64,000 nt of DNA from Streptomyces cyaneus (GTDB lineage: Bacteria; Actinomycetota; Actinomycetes; Streptomycetales; Streptomycetaceae), in assembly GCF_004028635.1 (NCBI RefSeq), contig NZ_RQJW01000010.1, positions 62,001 through 126,000 of the forward strand, in the 5' to 3' direction. Of the stretch, positions 44,069-53,535 are shown in pieces. Made by a program: the position numbers and the translations under genes. The notes beneath the pieces are model-generated. The model made no database searches. It was not told the origin of the DNA and saw only the letters and a list, made by a program, of their open reading frames with translations. Positions within the stretch are counted from its first letter, which is position 1. Each line of letters begins with the position of its first letter.

Positions 44069-45538
44069 TCACTTGTCGTCCATCGGCACCTTCTGGGCGA
44101 GCCCGTTGAGCGGCGAAGCCTCCTTCGACGCCTGCCCGTTCTGGTTCATCGACGCCAGCAGCTGACGCGCCAGCCCCAGCCCCGTACCGCCCATGGTGAG
44201 CGCCTTGGCGAACATGTCCGCCATGCCGTCGGCCCCGTTGAGCAGCACCATGTTGTCGACGTTGCCGAAGGCGGACGCACCGGCCCTGACGATCTCCGGC
44301 CAGTTCTCGGCGAGTTGCTGGGCGACGACGGCCTCCTGGTTCTCGGCGAGGGCGGCGGCACGGGCCTTGATGGCTTCCGCCTCCGCGAGGCCCTGCGCCT
44401 TGGTCGCCTCGGCCTCCGCCAGACCTCTGGCCTGGGCCGCGGCCGCTTCGGCCTCACCGGTGGCCCGGGTGGCGGCCGCCGTGGCCGCACCGCGCGTCTT
44501 GGTCGCCTCGGCCTCGGCGCCCGCGGCCGTCTTGACCCGGGTCGCCTCGGCCGCGGCAGCCAGCTCCGTCTCCTTCGCCTTGGCCTGCGCCGCCGAGATC
44601 CGCGCGTCGCGCTCGGCCTCGGCCAGCGTGCGCTTCTCATACGCCTGCGCGTCGGCGGGCTTGCGGACATCGGCCTGGAGCTGCTGCTCGCGCCGGTGCG
44701 CCTCCAGCTCGGCGACCCGCGTCTCCTGGACGACGACCTCCTGCCGGGCGGCCGCGTCGGCGAGCGGACCGGCCTGCCGGGCCTTGGCGCCCGCCTTGTC
44801 GCGCTCGGCCTGGTAGCCGGCCTGGAGGATCTCGCTGTCCCGGGTCGCCTCGGCCATCCGCGCGAACGACTGCTGCTCCGCCTCCGTGGCCAGCCGGTTC
44901 GCCTCGGCCTGCGCGATGCGCGCGTCCCGCTGGACGGCCGCCGCGTGCGGCATGGCGAGATTCCGGATGTAGCCGGTCGGGTCCTCGATCTCGTGGATCT
45001 GCAACGAGTCGACGATGAGCCCCAGCTTCTCCATCTCCGTACCGCACGCCGCACGCGTCTGCCCGGTGAGCTTCTCGCGGTCGCGGATCATGTCCTCGAC
45101 CGTCAACCCGCCGACGATGGACCGCAGATGACCGGCGAAGACGTTGTGCACCCGCTCCGACATCAGCTTCTGCTGGTCCAGGAAGCGGCGGGCCGCGTTC
45201 GCGATCGACACGAAGTCGTCGCCGACCTTGAAGATGACCACGCCGCGCACCTTCAGCGGAATGCCCTGATGGGTCACGCAATCCACGTGCAGCTCGGTCT
45301 CGTTCAGGTCGAGCGACAGCTTGCGCACCGCCTGCACACCGGGCAGCACCAGCGTGCCGCGCCCGGTGACGATACGGAAGCCCATGCCCTCCTCGATGCC
45401 TTCCGTACGGTGCTTGGAGCCGGAGATGATGAGCGCCTCGTTCGGCTCCGCGACCCGCCACATCATCTTGAACACACCGATCAGAACGAGGACGGCGGCA
45501 ACTGCCGCCCCCGCAACGACGCCGACAACCATCGGCAT
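44069..45538 (-). CDS. Flotillin family protein (SPFH/band 7)
   Basis: 489 residues from ATG 45538 (AGGGGG upstream); ATGs at 45553 and 45532 are possible. One membrane span follows the start (VVAGAAVAAVLVLIGVF). The SPFH domain runs ~35-210. A long coiled coil with repeated AEA motifs spans ~215-420, e.g. EATKAQGLAEAEAIKARAA. A flexible tail ends with the glycine-rich GMADMFAKALTMGGTGLG. Flotillins organise membrane microdomains and signalling complexes. Gene order with a small NfeD-like protein matches the FloT-NfeD pairing of other bacteria. Confidence 0.93.
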   Translation of the reverse strand: MPMVVGVVAGAAVAAVLVLIGVFKMMWRVAEPNEALIISGSKHRTEGIEEGMGFRIVTGRGTLVLPGVQAVRKLSLDLNETELHVDCVTHQGIPLKVRGVVIFKVGDDFVSIANAARRFLDQQKLMSERVHNVFAGHLRSIVGGLTVEDMIRDREKLTGQTRAACGTEMEKLGLIVDSLQIHEIEDPTGYIRNLAMPHAAAVQRDARIAQAEANRLATEAEQQSFARMAEATRDSEILQAGYQAERDKAGAKARQAGPLADAAARQEVVVQETRVAELEAHRREQQLQADVRKPADAQAYEKRTLAEAERDARISAAQAKAKETELAAAAEATRVKTAAGAEAEATKTRGAATAAATRATGEAEAAAAQARGLAEAEATKAQGLAEAEAIKARAAALAENQEAVVAQQLAENWPEIVRAGASAFGNVDNMVLLNGADGMADMFAKALTMGGTGLGLARQLLASMNQNGQASKEASPLNGLAQKVPMDDK

Positions 45539-45671
45539 ACGCCCCCTTTGCATGGTGCCCTTTCGGCACCGAACGAAGGGAGTGTGCGCCTGCGCGGGGC
45601 CCGGGTACAGGCGCTGACGGATCCTTGTCGAAACCTTGACGCAGACGGCCCTCACCTGCGCCTGCGCGGGC

Positions 45672-45890
45672 TCAACTGTCGTATGCGGCCTGGACGTAGA
45701 CGGTTCTCGGCGGCAGATACTCCACCACCATCACCACCGTGCCCCGGTCGATGCGGTCCGTGCCGGTCGCGGGATAGGCGAGGAAGTGCTCGGCGCCGCC
45801 GCGCACCCGAACGATCACCTCGCCGACGAGTCCCGGCCCGACCGTCCCCGTGACCCGCCCCATGAGCCCGACCATCGACGCGTCGTTCAT
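45672..45890 (-). CDS. Small NfeD-like OB-fold protein
   Basis: 72 residues from ATG 45890. The sequence SMVGLMGRVTGTVGPGLVGEVIVRVRGG, then FLAYPATGTDRIDRGTVVMVVEY, resembles the C-terminal OB-fold of NfeD proteins, which interact with flotillins. No membrane span or protease domain is present, so this is a stand-alone soluble version. It lies 133 bp upstream of the flotillin on the same strand. The family call rests on motif likeness and company. Confidence 0.6.
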   Translation of the reverse strand: MNDASMVGLMGRVTGTVGPGLVGEVIVRVRGGAEHFLAYPATGTDRIDRGTVVMVVEYLPPRTVYVQAAYDS

Positions 45891-45952
45891 GGCCACAGGG
45901 TAGGGCCTGCGCGCAGAGTTGGCGTGGGCTTGCGCCCGAGGGCTGGTGTGCC

Positions 45953-47377
45953 TCAGCCGACCGCGACGGGTTCTTCCTCGCCCTGCTGCGGCGGCCACAG
46001 CTCGTGCCAGCGCAGCTCCGCCTCCAACTGCGCGGCCAGCGAGATCAGCAGGGGCTCACTGTTCGCCGGCCCCAGCAACTGGGCACCGACGGGCAGCCCA
46101 CCCACGAACCCGGCCGGGACGTTGATGCCCGGCCAGCCCAGCACGTTCCACGGCCAGGCGTAGGGGCAGGCGGCGATCATCGCCCGGTCGGTGGCGAATC
46201 CGCCGAGCTCGAGCATCGCGCCGATCCGGGGCGGGGGAGCGGCCGTGGTGGGGGCCAGGATCACGTCGTACGACTCGTAGAACGTGCCGATACGACGGTG
46301 CAGAACCGCCTCCGCGCGCCTGGCCGCCCGCAGCGGTGCCCCGCCGAGCAGCCGGCCCAGCCGGGCGGCGCCCCGGGTGCGCGGGTCGAGGAGTGCGGGG
46401 AACGGCGTCGCACTCACCCACTCGGCGATACCGACCGTCGCGCGGGGAACGAAGGTCAGTCCGATCTGGCCGTACGGCGGATCCGCCTCCTCCACAGTGT
46501 GCCCCAACGCGCTGAGTTTCTCCGCGAGTTGGACGACCCTGGCCCGCACCTGAGGCTGCAGGCGGGCGGGCACGGCGGTGAACGGAGGCTTGAGGGAGAG
46601 CGCGACGCGCAGCCGGCCGGGTTCGCGGCCCACGGCCTCGGAGGCGTTGATCGCCGGTGGGCGGTGCGGGTCGAGGTCGTGGTTGCCGGCGGCCGCGTCC
46701 AGCAGGAGGGCCGCGTCGGCCACCGTACGGGCGAGGGTGCCGTTGACGGTGATGCCCTGGAACGACTCGCCGCGCGGCCAGGTGGAGATGCGGCCGCGCT
46801 GTGGCTTGATGCCGATCAGATGGGTCCAGGACGCGGGGATCCGTACCGAGCCGGCGCCGTCCGAGCCGAGCGCGGCGGGCACCAGACCGGCGGCGACGGC
46901 GGCCGCGGAACCGCCGGACGAGCCGCCCGGCGTGTGCTCCGGGTGCCATGGATTGCGGGTCGCGCCGAAGGCGGGTCCCTCGGTGAACGGCCACTGCCCC
47001 AGCTCGCAGGTGTTGGTCTTGCCGACGATCACGGCACCGGCCGCGCGCAGCCGCCGTACCGCCTCGCCGTCCTCGGCGACCGGCGGGAACTCCCCGCCGC
47101 AGCCGAACGCGGTCGGCTCGCCCGCCACGTCCATGTCGTCCTTCACCGCGACCGGCACACCGAGCAGCGGCCGGCGCACTCCGGCGGCCAGCTCCTCGTC
47201 CGCGGCCTCGGCCTCCGCGAGCGCGGCCTCCGCCCTGACCACCCGGAACGCGTTGACGGATCCCTGGGTCGCCTCGATCCGCGCCAGCGCCTGAGCGACG
47301 AGCGCCCGCGAAGTCACCTCCCCGTCAGCCAGCGCGCGGGCGGACTCGGCGAGGCCTACGGCACGGTCGGGCGTCAT
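45953..47377 (-). CDS. Amidase (amidase signature family)
   Basis: 474 residues from ATG 47377 (GGAGGT seven bases before). The catalytic lysine is in GVPVAVKDDMDVAG near residue 80; the Ser-cisSer pair is in TPGGSSGGSAAAVAAGLVP and GSDGAGSVRIPA. The family hydrolyses carboxylic amides, including GatA-type and natural-product substrates. No signal peptide. The specific substrate cannot be read. It is divergent from the GH43 gene and has 267 bp of upstream DNA. Confidence 0.95.
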   Translation of the reverse strand: MTPDRAVGLAESARALADGEVTSRALVAQALARIEATQGSVNAFRVVRAEAALAEAEAADEELAAGVRRPLLGVPVAVKDDMDVAGEPTAFGCGGEFPPVAEDGEAVRRLRAAGAVIVGKTNTCELGQWPFTEGPAFGATRNPWHPEHTPGGSSGGSAAAVAAGLVPAALGSDGAGSVRIPASWTHLIGIKPQRGRISTWPRGESFQGITVNGTLARTVADAALLLDAAAGNHDLDPHRPPAINASEAVGREPGRLRVALSLKPPFTAVPARLQPQVRARVVQLAEKLSALGHTVEEADPPYGQIGLTFVPRATVGIAEWVSATPFPALLDPRTRGAARLGRLLGGAPLRAARRAEAVLHRRIGTFYESYDVILAPTTAAPPPRIGAMLELGGFATDRAMIAACPYAWPWNVLGWPGINVPAGFVGGLPVGAQLLGPANSEPLLISLAAQLEAELRWHELWPPQQGEEEPVAVG

Positions 47378-47644
47378 ACGGGTCACCTCCGGGACGACGT
47401 CGTCTACCGAACGGTAACGTCCGCGGGCCGGTGGTGGAACGCTCTCGCCGGGCGCGGCACCAAGGTTCTTCACAGGTTTCTCCTGGGCCTCGCTTCCTCA
47501 TGCGCAAACCATTGACGCGCCGGTACCTCACCTCTACCTTCTGATCGAATTTCCGAACTGCGTTCGAAACTCCGAACATAGGTTGAACGCAGGCCGACTG
47601 CAGGCATTCGGAATGGTCCCTTGAACCGTTAGGGAGAGCCGCAC

Positions 47645-49033
47645 GTGACCAGACGTCCCCACACCCCGTCCCGCCGCAGCCTGCTGCGCGCGATGGCCGT
47701 CCTGCCCGCCTCGGCGCTGATCCTGGGCGAGGCCCCCGGCCTGCTCGGCACGGCACTGGCGGCCGCACCGCCCAGCGGCTCGGCCACTCGCTACACGATC
47801 GTGCCGTTCCTGAACAGCAACGACGGGACCGTGAACGTCTATCAGTCGGACGACGCCACCGACTTCCGGCTGGCCAAGGCCTCCGCCTACACGCCGCCGA
47901 GCAACCGCATCCGCGACGCGAGCATCTTCAAGCACACCAACGGTTACTACTACATCACCTACACGACCCACACCTGGCAGGACACCAGCACCACCATCGG
48001 CTTCGCGCGCAGCACCGACCGGGTCAACTGGACGTTCCTGTACGACTACACGGTCCCGATCACCAACCTCTCCCGGGCCTGGGCGCCGGAGTGGTTCGTC
48101 GACAGCGACGGCAGCGTGAACGTCATTGTGTCCTGCTCGACCACCAACGACGAGTGGATCTTCACGCCGTATCTGCTGAAGGCCACGAACTCCGCGCTGA
48201 CGGCGTGGAGTTCACCGGTGGCGCTGTCCGGCATCGGCGCGAACCACATCGACACCTTCATCGTGAAGATCGGCTCCACCTACCACGCCTTCACGAAGAA
48301 CGAGACGACGAAGTACATCGAGTACGCCACGGCGTCGAACCTCACCGGCCCCTACACGATCTCCCGCACCGGCAACTGGGCGGGCTGGGGCAGCTACCGC
48401 GAGGGCCCCGCGCTGGTCCAGCTCGACAACGGCGGCTGGCGGCTCTTCTTCGACGGCTACGGCGACGGCACGTACTACTACAGCGACAGCTACGACGCCT
48501 TCGCCACCTGGTCCGCCCCCGCCGCCCTGCCCGCGGTCTCGGGAACGGCCCGCCACTTCACGGTCATCAAGGAGACCGTCTCGGGCGGCCCGACCCTGGC
48601 GAAGAACGTCACCCGCTCCTTCCAGTCGGCCAACTACTCCACCCGCTACTGGCAGGTGCAGTCCTCCCTGCTCAACCTGCCGGTGGTCAGCAGCACCAGC
48701 GCCACCGCCGAGAAGCAGGCCTCGACGTTCACGGTCGTGCCCGGCCTCGCCGACGCGAACGGCTACTCCTTCCGCGACTCGTCCGGCAGGTATCTGCGCC
48801 ACTGGGACTTCCGGGCCCGTTTCGACGCCAACGACGGGACGTCGACGTTCGCCAAGGACGCCACGTTCGTCGCCCGCACGGGCACGTCGAGCGGCTCGAT
48901 CCGCTTCGAGTCGTACAACTACCCCGGTTACTACCTGCGGCACTACAGCTACCAGCTGCGGGTGGAACGGTCGGACGGAACGGACCTGTTCCGGCAGGAC
49001 AGTTCGTTCGTGCCGGTGACGGCCTGGGCCTGA
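47645..49033 (+). CDS. Secreted GH43-type arabinosidase with AbfB (CBM42) domain
   Basis: 462 residues from GTG 47645 (AGGGAGAG upstream). A twin-arginine signal (SRRSLLRAMAVLPASA) ends near TALAAAP. A five-bladed propeller follows, with the block NRIRDASIFKHTNGYYYITYTTH, WAPEWFVD and the acid in REGPALVQLDNGGWRLFFDGYG, as in GH43. The last ~130 residues form an AbfB arabinose-binding domain. It probably removes arabinose from plant hemicellulose or arabinogalactan outside the cell. A GH78 rhamnosidase follows on the same strand, 117 bp downstream. Confidence 0.88.
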   Translation: MTRRPHTPSRRSLLRAMAVLPASALILGEAPGLLGTALAAAPPSGSATRYTIVPFLNSNDGTVNVYQSDDATDFRLAKASAYTPPSNRIRDASIFKHTNGYYYITYTTHTWQDTSTTIGFARSTDRVNWTFLYDYTVPITNLSRAWAPEWFVDSDGSVNVIVSCSTTNDEWIFTPYLLKATNSALTAWSSPVALSGIGANHIDTFIVKIGSTYHAFTKNETTKYIEYATASNLTGPYTISRTGNWAGWGSYREGPALVQLDNGGWRLFFDGYGDGTYYYSDSYDAFATWSAPAALPAVSGTARHFTVIKETVSGGPTLAKNVTRSFQSANYSTRYWQVQSSLLNLPVVSSTSATAEKQASTFTVVPGLADANGYSFRDSSGRYLRHWDFRARFDANDGTSTFAKDATFVARTGTSSGSIRFESYNYPGYYLRHYSYQLRVERSDGTDLFRQDSSFVPVTAWA

Positions 49034-49150
49034 CCTGCACACCTGCTGACCTGGGCAATCGTGCTGGTGGTTGCGGAGCACTCCCTCCAGTTCCAGGGAT
49101 TCCCCAGGAGTTCCCGGTCGAGTGTGCACTAGTTGTGAAAGGAACGAGGC

Positions 49151-52100
49151 GTGAGCCATGTTGTCCGTCGTCGAACCGTGCTCGCCGCAACGGCCGGCGC
49201 CATGTCGCTAGGGGCCGCTGCCATGGCAGGAGGAACGAGTGCGGCGGCCGAAGCGTCCGCCCGTCCGCAGCGTGGTCCGGTGTGGGGACTCACCGTGGAA
49301 CACCGCACAGACCCCCTCGGCGTGGACGCCGACCGGCCGCGCTTCGGCTGGCGCATGCGGTCCGCGGTGCGCGGGCGGAGCCAGGGGGCGTACCAGATCC
49401 TGGTGGCGAGCTCACCGGACAGGCTGACCTCCGGTCGCGCGGACGTCTGGAACAGCGGCCGCGTGCGCTCCGCCGACTCCGTGGCTGTCCCCTACGCGGG
49501 CCGGGCACTTCGCGCCTCGACCCGCTACCACTGGACCGTCACCGTCTGGGACGCCGAAGGCCGTCCGGTCGGCATGGCGCCCCCCGCCTTCTTCGAGACC
49601 GGCCTCATGAGCACCGACGGCGTCGGCGGATGGGAGGGCGCGCAGTGGATCGGTATGAAGGGCAAGACCCCCAACTCGGCCGGGGCACCGATGCTGCGCA
49701 AGGAAGCAGCCCTGAAGGACCGGCCCAAGGTCCGCGCGGCGCGGCTGTACGTCTCGGCCCTCGGCGTGTACGAGGCCTACGTCAACGGACAGCATGTGAC
49801 CGTCGAACAGGACGGCGACACCACGACCGAACTGCTGCCCCCGGGCTCGACGAACTACGACGCGCGCGTCAACTACATGACGTATGACGTCACCGGCCTC
49901 GTGACACGCGAGCCGGACATCACCCTCGCGGTCGTCCTGGGCAACGGCTGGTACAACGGCCGTATATCCGAGGGCAGTACGTACTACTCGGAGGACGGCA
50001 ACGCCCTGGCCGTCAAGGCCAAGCTGCTGATCCGGTATGCCGACGGGACCTCGCAGACGGTCGTCACCGGGCCGGGCGGCGGCTGGAAGGCCACGGACAC
50101 CGGCCCTTACCGCGCCGACGACATCTACGACGGCCAGACCTACGACGCCCGGATGGAACTGCCGGGCTGGACGGCACGCGGGTTCGACGACTCCGCATGG
50201 TCGGACGTGGAGCGAGTCGCCTTCGACGACAAGTACCCGGACGCGCAACTTCTCGCCTACCCGGGCGAGACCGCACGCTTCATGCATCGCTGGGACCGGC
50301 GACCGCAGTCGATCACCGTTGCCACCGGGGTGACCGGACAGGACGGCAGCCCCAACGGCAGGGGCCGCATCGTCGTGGACCCCGCCCGGACGGTGACCGA
50401 TCCCGCGACGGCGGCCTCCGCCTCGGTCACGATCGCCAGCGGCGAGACGGCTGTCTTCGACCTCGGCCAGAACATGGTCGGCGTGGCCCGATACGGCCTA
50501 CGTGGCCCCGCCGGAGCCAAGGTCGAGTTCAAGTTCGGCGAGATGCTCAACGACGACAGCGCCGGCGCGGACGGCCCCGAGGGCTCCCTCTACCGGGCCA
50601 ACCTCCGCAGCGCCAAGGCCACCAGCACGTACATCCTCAAGGGCGACCGGCGCGGCGAGACCCACCAGGACTCCCTGACCTTCTACGGCTTCCGCTACGT
50701 GTCCGTCACCGCGACGGACACCGTCACGATCATCGGCCTGACCGGGAAGGTCGCCACGTCCGCGATCCGCGAGATCGGCACCGTCACCACCAACGATCCC
50801 GACATCAACCAGCTGGCGAGCAACATCCGTTGGGGCCAGCGCGGCAACTACCTCTGGGTGCCGACCGACTGCCCGCAGCGCGACGAGAGGCTCGGCTGGA
50901 CCGGCGACACCCAGGTCTTCTCCACGACCGGTCTGTACAACGTGGACGCCGGTGTCTTCCTCAGCCACTTCCAGGACACGGTCGTCGACTCCCAGGCCAT
51001 CTACGGCATGGACAAGGCACAGTTCACCGGGGTGGCCCCCACCGGACGTTTCAACTTCCCGGGCGGCGGCAGCGGCTGGGCGGACGCCGGTGTCATCGTG
51101 CCCTGGACCGTGTGGCAGATGACCGGCGACGCGACCATCGTCAAGGACAACTGGTCGGCGATGACCCGGTACCTGGACTGGATCCAGGAGCAGACCGGTG
51201 ACACCTACGCCGGACAGGGCTCCCTCACCGGCGACTGGCTGGCGCCGCAGAAGACCAGCGCCCAGCTGATGAGCGACGTCTACTACGGCTACAGCACCCG
51301 ACTGATGGCGCAGATGGCCCGCGCGATCGGCAGGACGGCAGAGGGGGAGAAGTACGACCGGCTCTTCGGACGCATCAAGCAGGCGTTCGTCACCAAGTAC
51401 CTGAGCACCGAGGGCGGCACGGCCACGGTCAAGTCCAGCCTCGGCGACGCCTCTCCGATCGAACCGGGCTCCGACCCCAACCAGAAGACGGAGGACAACA
51501 GCCAGACGGCACTGCTCTGGGTCCTCAAGCTCGGCTTCTACGAAACGGAGGCCCAACGCCGCATGCTCGTCGGACATCTCGCCGACAACATCGGCAACGA
51601 CGAGGCCTACAAGGCGGCCCACCCGAACAGCAGCCGGGTCAGGTACGCCGAGAACACGCTCTCCGTCGGCTTCCTCGGCGTCAACGTCCTCGCCCCCGTC
51701 CTCACCGACGAGGGCCGCGCCGACCTGGCGTACGAGCTGCTCCACCAGGACCAGCTGCCGTCCTGGCTGTTCTCAGTGAAGAACGGCGCCACCACCGTCT
51801 GGGAGCGATGGAACTCCTACTCCAAGGACGACGGGTTCGGGCCGGTCAGCATGAACTCCTTCAACCACTACGCCTACGGCGCCGTCATGGAGTGGATGTA
51901 CGCCTACATGGCCGGCATCGCACGCGACCCGGACAGCCCCGGCTTCAAGCACTTCCTGCTCCAACCCCACATCGATCCGACGGGAAGGATCACGCGGGTG
52001 TCGGGCACGTACGAGTCGCCGTACGGCGAGATCAGAAGCGAATGGGAGACCCACGACGGAGGTCGAAGGCTCGTGTACGACGCTGTGGTGCCGGCCAACA

Positions 52101-52279
52101 GCGAGGCGACCCTGCGCCTTGCGGCTGCCTCCGCGGACGCGGTACGTGAGGGGCGTACTCCGTTGGCACGGGTGGACGGGGTGCGTTTCCTCGGACACAC
52201 GGACGGGGTGACCTCGTTCCGGCTGCCGTCCGGCCGGTACCACTTGACCGCCCTACTGTCCCAGGGCTACTCACGTTGA
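49151..52279 (+). CDS. Secreted GH78 alpha-L-rhamnosidase
   Basis: 1042 residues from GTG 49151 (AAGGA upstream). A twin-arginine signal (VVRRRTVLAATAGAMS) directs export. The layout is an N-terminal beta-sandwich with the family pattern GVDADRPRFGWRM, a carbohydrate-binding jelly roll, and an (alpha/alpha)6 barrel. Acidic catalytic blocks in the barrel are TDCPQRDERLGWTGDTQVF near residue 575 and GDWLAP. The C-terminal beta-domain closes the protein. It releases L-rhamnose from plant glycosides and pectin side chains. With the GH43 gene upstream it points to breakdown of rhamnogalacturonan-type material. Confidence 0.93.
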   Translation: MSHVVRRRTVLAATAGAMSLGAAAMAGGTSAAAEASARPQRGPVWGLTVEHRTDPLGVDADRPRFGWRMRSAVRGRSQGAYQILVASSPDRLTSGRADVWNSGRVRSADSVAVPYAGRALRASTRYHWTVTVWDAEGRPVGMAPPAFFETGLMSTDGVGGWEGAQWIGMKGKTPNSAGAPMLRKEAALKDRPKVRAARLYVSALGVYEAYVNGQHVTVEQDGDTTTELLPPGSTNYDARVNYMTYDVTGLVTREPDITLAVVLGNGWYNGRISEGSTYYSEDGNALAVKAKLLIRYADGTSQTVVTGPGGGWKATDTGPYRADDIYDGQTYDARMELPGWTARGFDDSAWSDVERVAFDDKYPDAQLLAYPGETARFMHRWDRRPQSITVATGVTGQDGSPNGRGRIVVDPARTVTDPATAASASVTIASGETAVFDLGQNMVGVARYGLRGPAGAKVEFKFGEMLNDDSAGADGPEGSLYRANLRSAKATSTYILKGDRRGETHQDSLTFYGFRYVSVTATDTVTIIGLTGKVATSAIREIGTVTTNDPDINQLASNIRWGQRGNYLWVPTDCPQRDERLGWTGDTQVFSTTGLYNVDAGVFLSHFQDTVVDSQAIYGMDKAQFTGVAPTGRFNFPGGGSGWADAGVIVPWTVWQMTGDATIVKDNWSAMTRYLDWIQEQTGDTYAGQGSLTGDWLAPQKTSAQLMSDVYYGYSTRLMAQMARAIGRTAEGEKYDRLFGRIKQAFVTKYLSTEGGTATVKSSLGDASPIEPGSDPNQKTEDNSQTALLWVLKLGFYETEAQRRMLVGHLADNIGNDEAYKAAHPNSSRVRYAENTLSVGFLGVNVLAPVLTDEGRADLAYELLHQDQLPSWLFSVKNGATTVWERWNSYSKDDGFGPVSMNSFNHYAYGAVMEWMYAYMAGIARDPDSPGFKHFLLQPHIDPTGRITRVSGTYESPYGEIRSEWETHDGGRRLVYDAVVPANSEATLRLAAASADAVREGRTPLARVDGVRFLGHTDGVTSFRLPSGRYHLTALLSQGYSR

Positions 52280-52421
52280 CCGTCCGGGACACCGCACCCG
52301 CCGGGCCCACCGCAGCGGCGACTGTGGTGGGCCCGGCGCGTGACGCCGGACGTGTCGCCCGTCAGGAGACGGCTTCCAACCCCAGGCGCCGGCACCCACG
52401 CGGCCGTGACTTCTTACCGGA

Positions 52422-52654
52422 CTCATCGGCGAACTCGTCACCCGCGGTCCTTCCACCATCCCGAGGTCGGGATCCTCACCCTCGACTTCGACGCCATGGA
52501 ACTGCCCGCCCAGCCCGGCCTGACCCTCACCGCCTACAGCGCCGCCCCCGGCACCCCCGACCACGACGGCCTGCGCCTCCTCGCCGCCTGGGCCGCCACC
52601 GATCACGCCTCACCGACCAGCAGCCCCTCCGCCACCGACCGGCAGAATCGATGA
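52422..52654 (+). pseudogene. Remnant of an MmyB-like helix-turn-helix regulator
   Basis: One frame reads LIGELVTRG at 52422-52448 and then the next frame reads FHHPEVGILTLDFDAMELPA and the rest of the ligand-binding domain to the stop at 52652-52654, ending DGLRLLAAWAATDH. Both pieces match the C-terminal MmyB domain of XRE-type regulators. The part between them (normally ~20-30 residues) is deleted with a frameshift, and the HTH domain is missing. The gene is not functional. It lies directly after the rhamnosidase gene. Confidence 0.7.
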
Positions 52655-52680
52655 ACGCTGCACGGGGGCGCGGGAGCGGC

Positions 52681-53418
52681 TCATGAAGATGGGCGCGGTG
52701 TACGCGGAGCCTGCCGACGTGTGATGCCGTTGCGTAGGGGGCGGTCGAGCGCTGGAAGCAGACCTTCGCCCTCTCTTTGAGCGAGGTCAAGGCCGCCCCG
52801 ACCCCCGGCCGGCTGGGCCGCGCCCGGGGGAGTAGCCAACGGGTCGTCACCGACCGGCCCCTGCCTACGGCTGTCGGCGCCGTGGGCAGGGACGCGCGTG
52901 GTGCAACAGGTGTTGAATCGCATTCCGCCGAGCCACTTGACGGCTTCGGGGTCGTGGTGGTCGAAGATGTGGCTACGGCCCGTGTCGAGGGTGGCGATGC
53001 GTGCCATCTCGTCGGCGGTGAGCTGGAATTCGAGCACATCGAGGTTCTCCGCGATGTGTTCGGGGCACCGACAGGGGGACGACGACGATGCCGCGCTGGA
53101 TCTCAGCCAGCGGAGCGCGACCTGGGCGACGGACTTGCCATGTGCGCGGCCGATCTCGACGAGCACGGGGTTTTCGAAGAAGCCCTGGCCGCCCTCGGCG
53201 AGCGGTCCCCAGCACTCGTGCTGGACGCCGTACTCCCGCATCGGCTTCTTGTCGTCGGTGCGCTGGAAGAACACGTGCGTCTCGATCTGGTTGACCGCGG
53301 GGACGATCTCGTTGTGGGCGACAAGGCCGGCGAGCCGGTCGGGGTAGAAGTTGCTGACCCCGACCGCCCGCGTGCGGCCTTCGCGGTTGAGCTCCTCCAG
53401 GGCTCGCCAGGCCCACAT
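52681..53418 (-). pseudogene. Aldo/keto reductase fragment with frameshifts
   Basis: The frame opens abruptly at WAWRALEELNREGRTRAVGVSNFYPDRL, which corresponds to about residue 125 of an intact aldo/keto reductase, so the catalytic Tyr/Lys half is missing. Further on, the strand QVALRWL continues in another frame with QRGIVVVPLSV and then returns to PEHIAENLDVLEFQLTADEM, showing two compensating frameshifts near 53070-53110. After WLGGMRFN the frame runs on through unrelated sequence, since the natural stop is lost. This is a decayed gene. Confidence 0.75.
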
Positions 53419-53535
53419 CAGCGATAGTTGTCCATGAGCAGAGCTATTTGGCCCCTCGCTTTTCCGGGTGTGTGATGCGCTCGATCGCGCCGTGCGGTCG
53501 ATGAGCTTTCCCGAGCTCCGCTCCGGATGAGTGGA

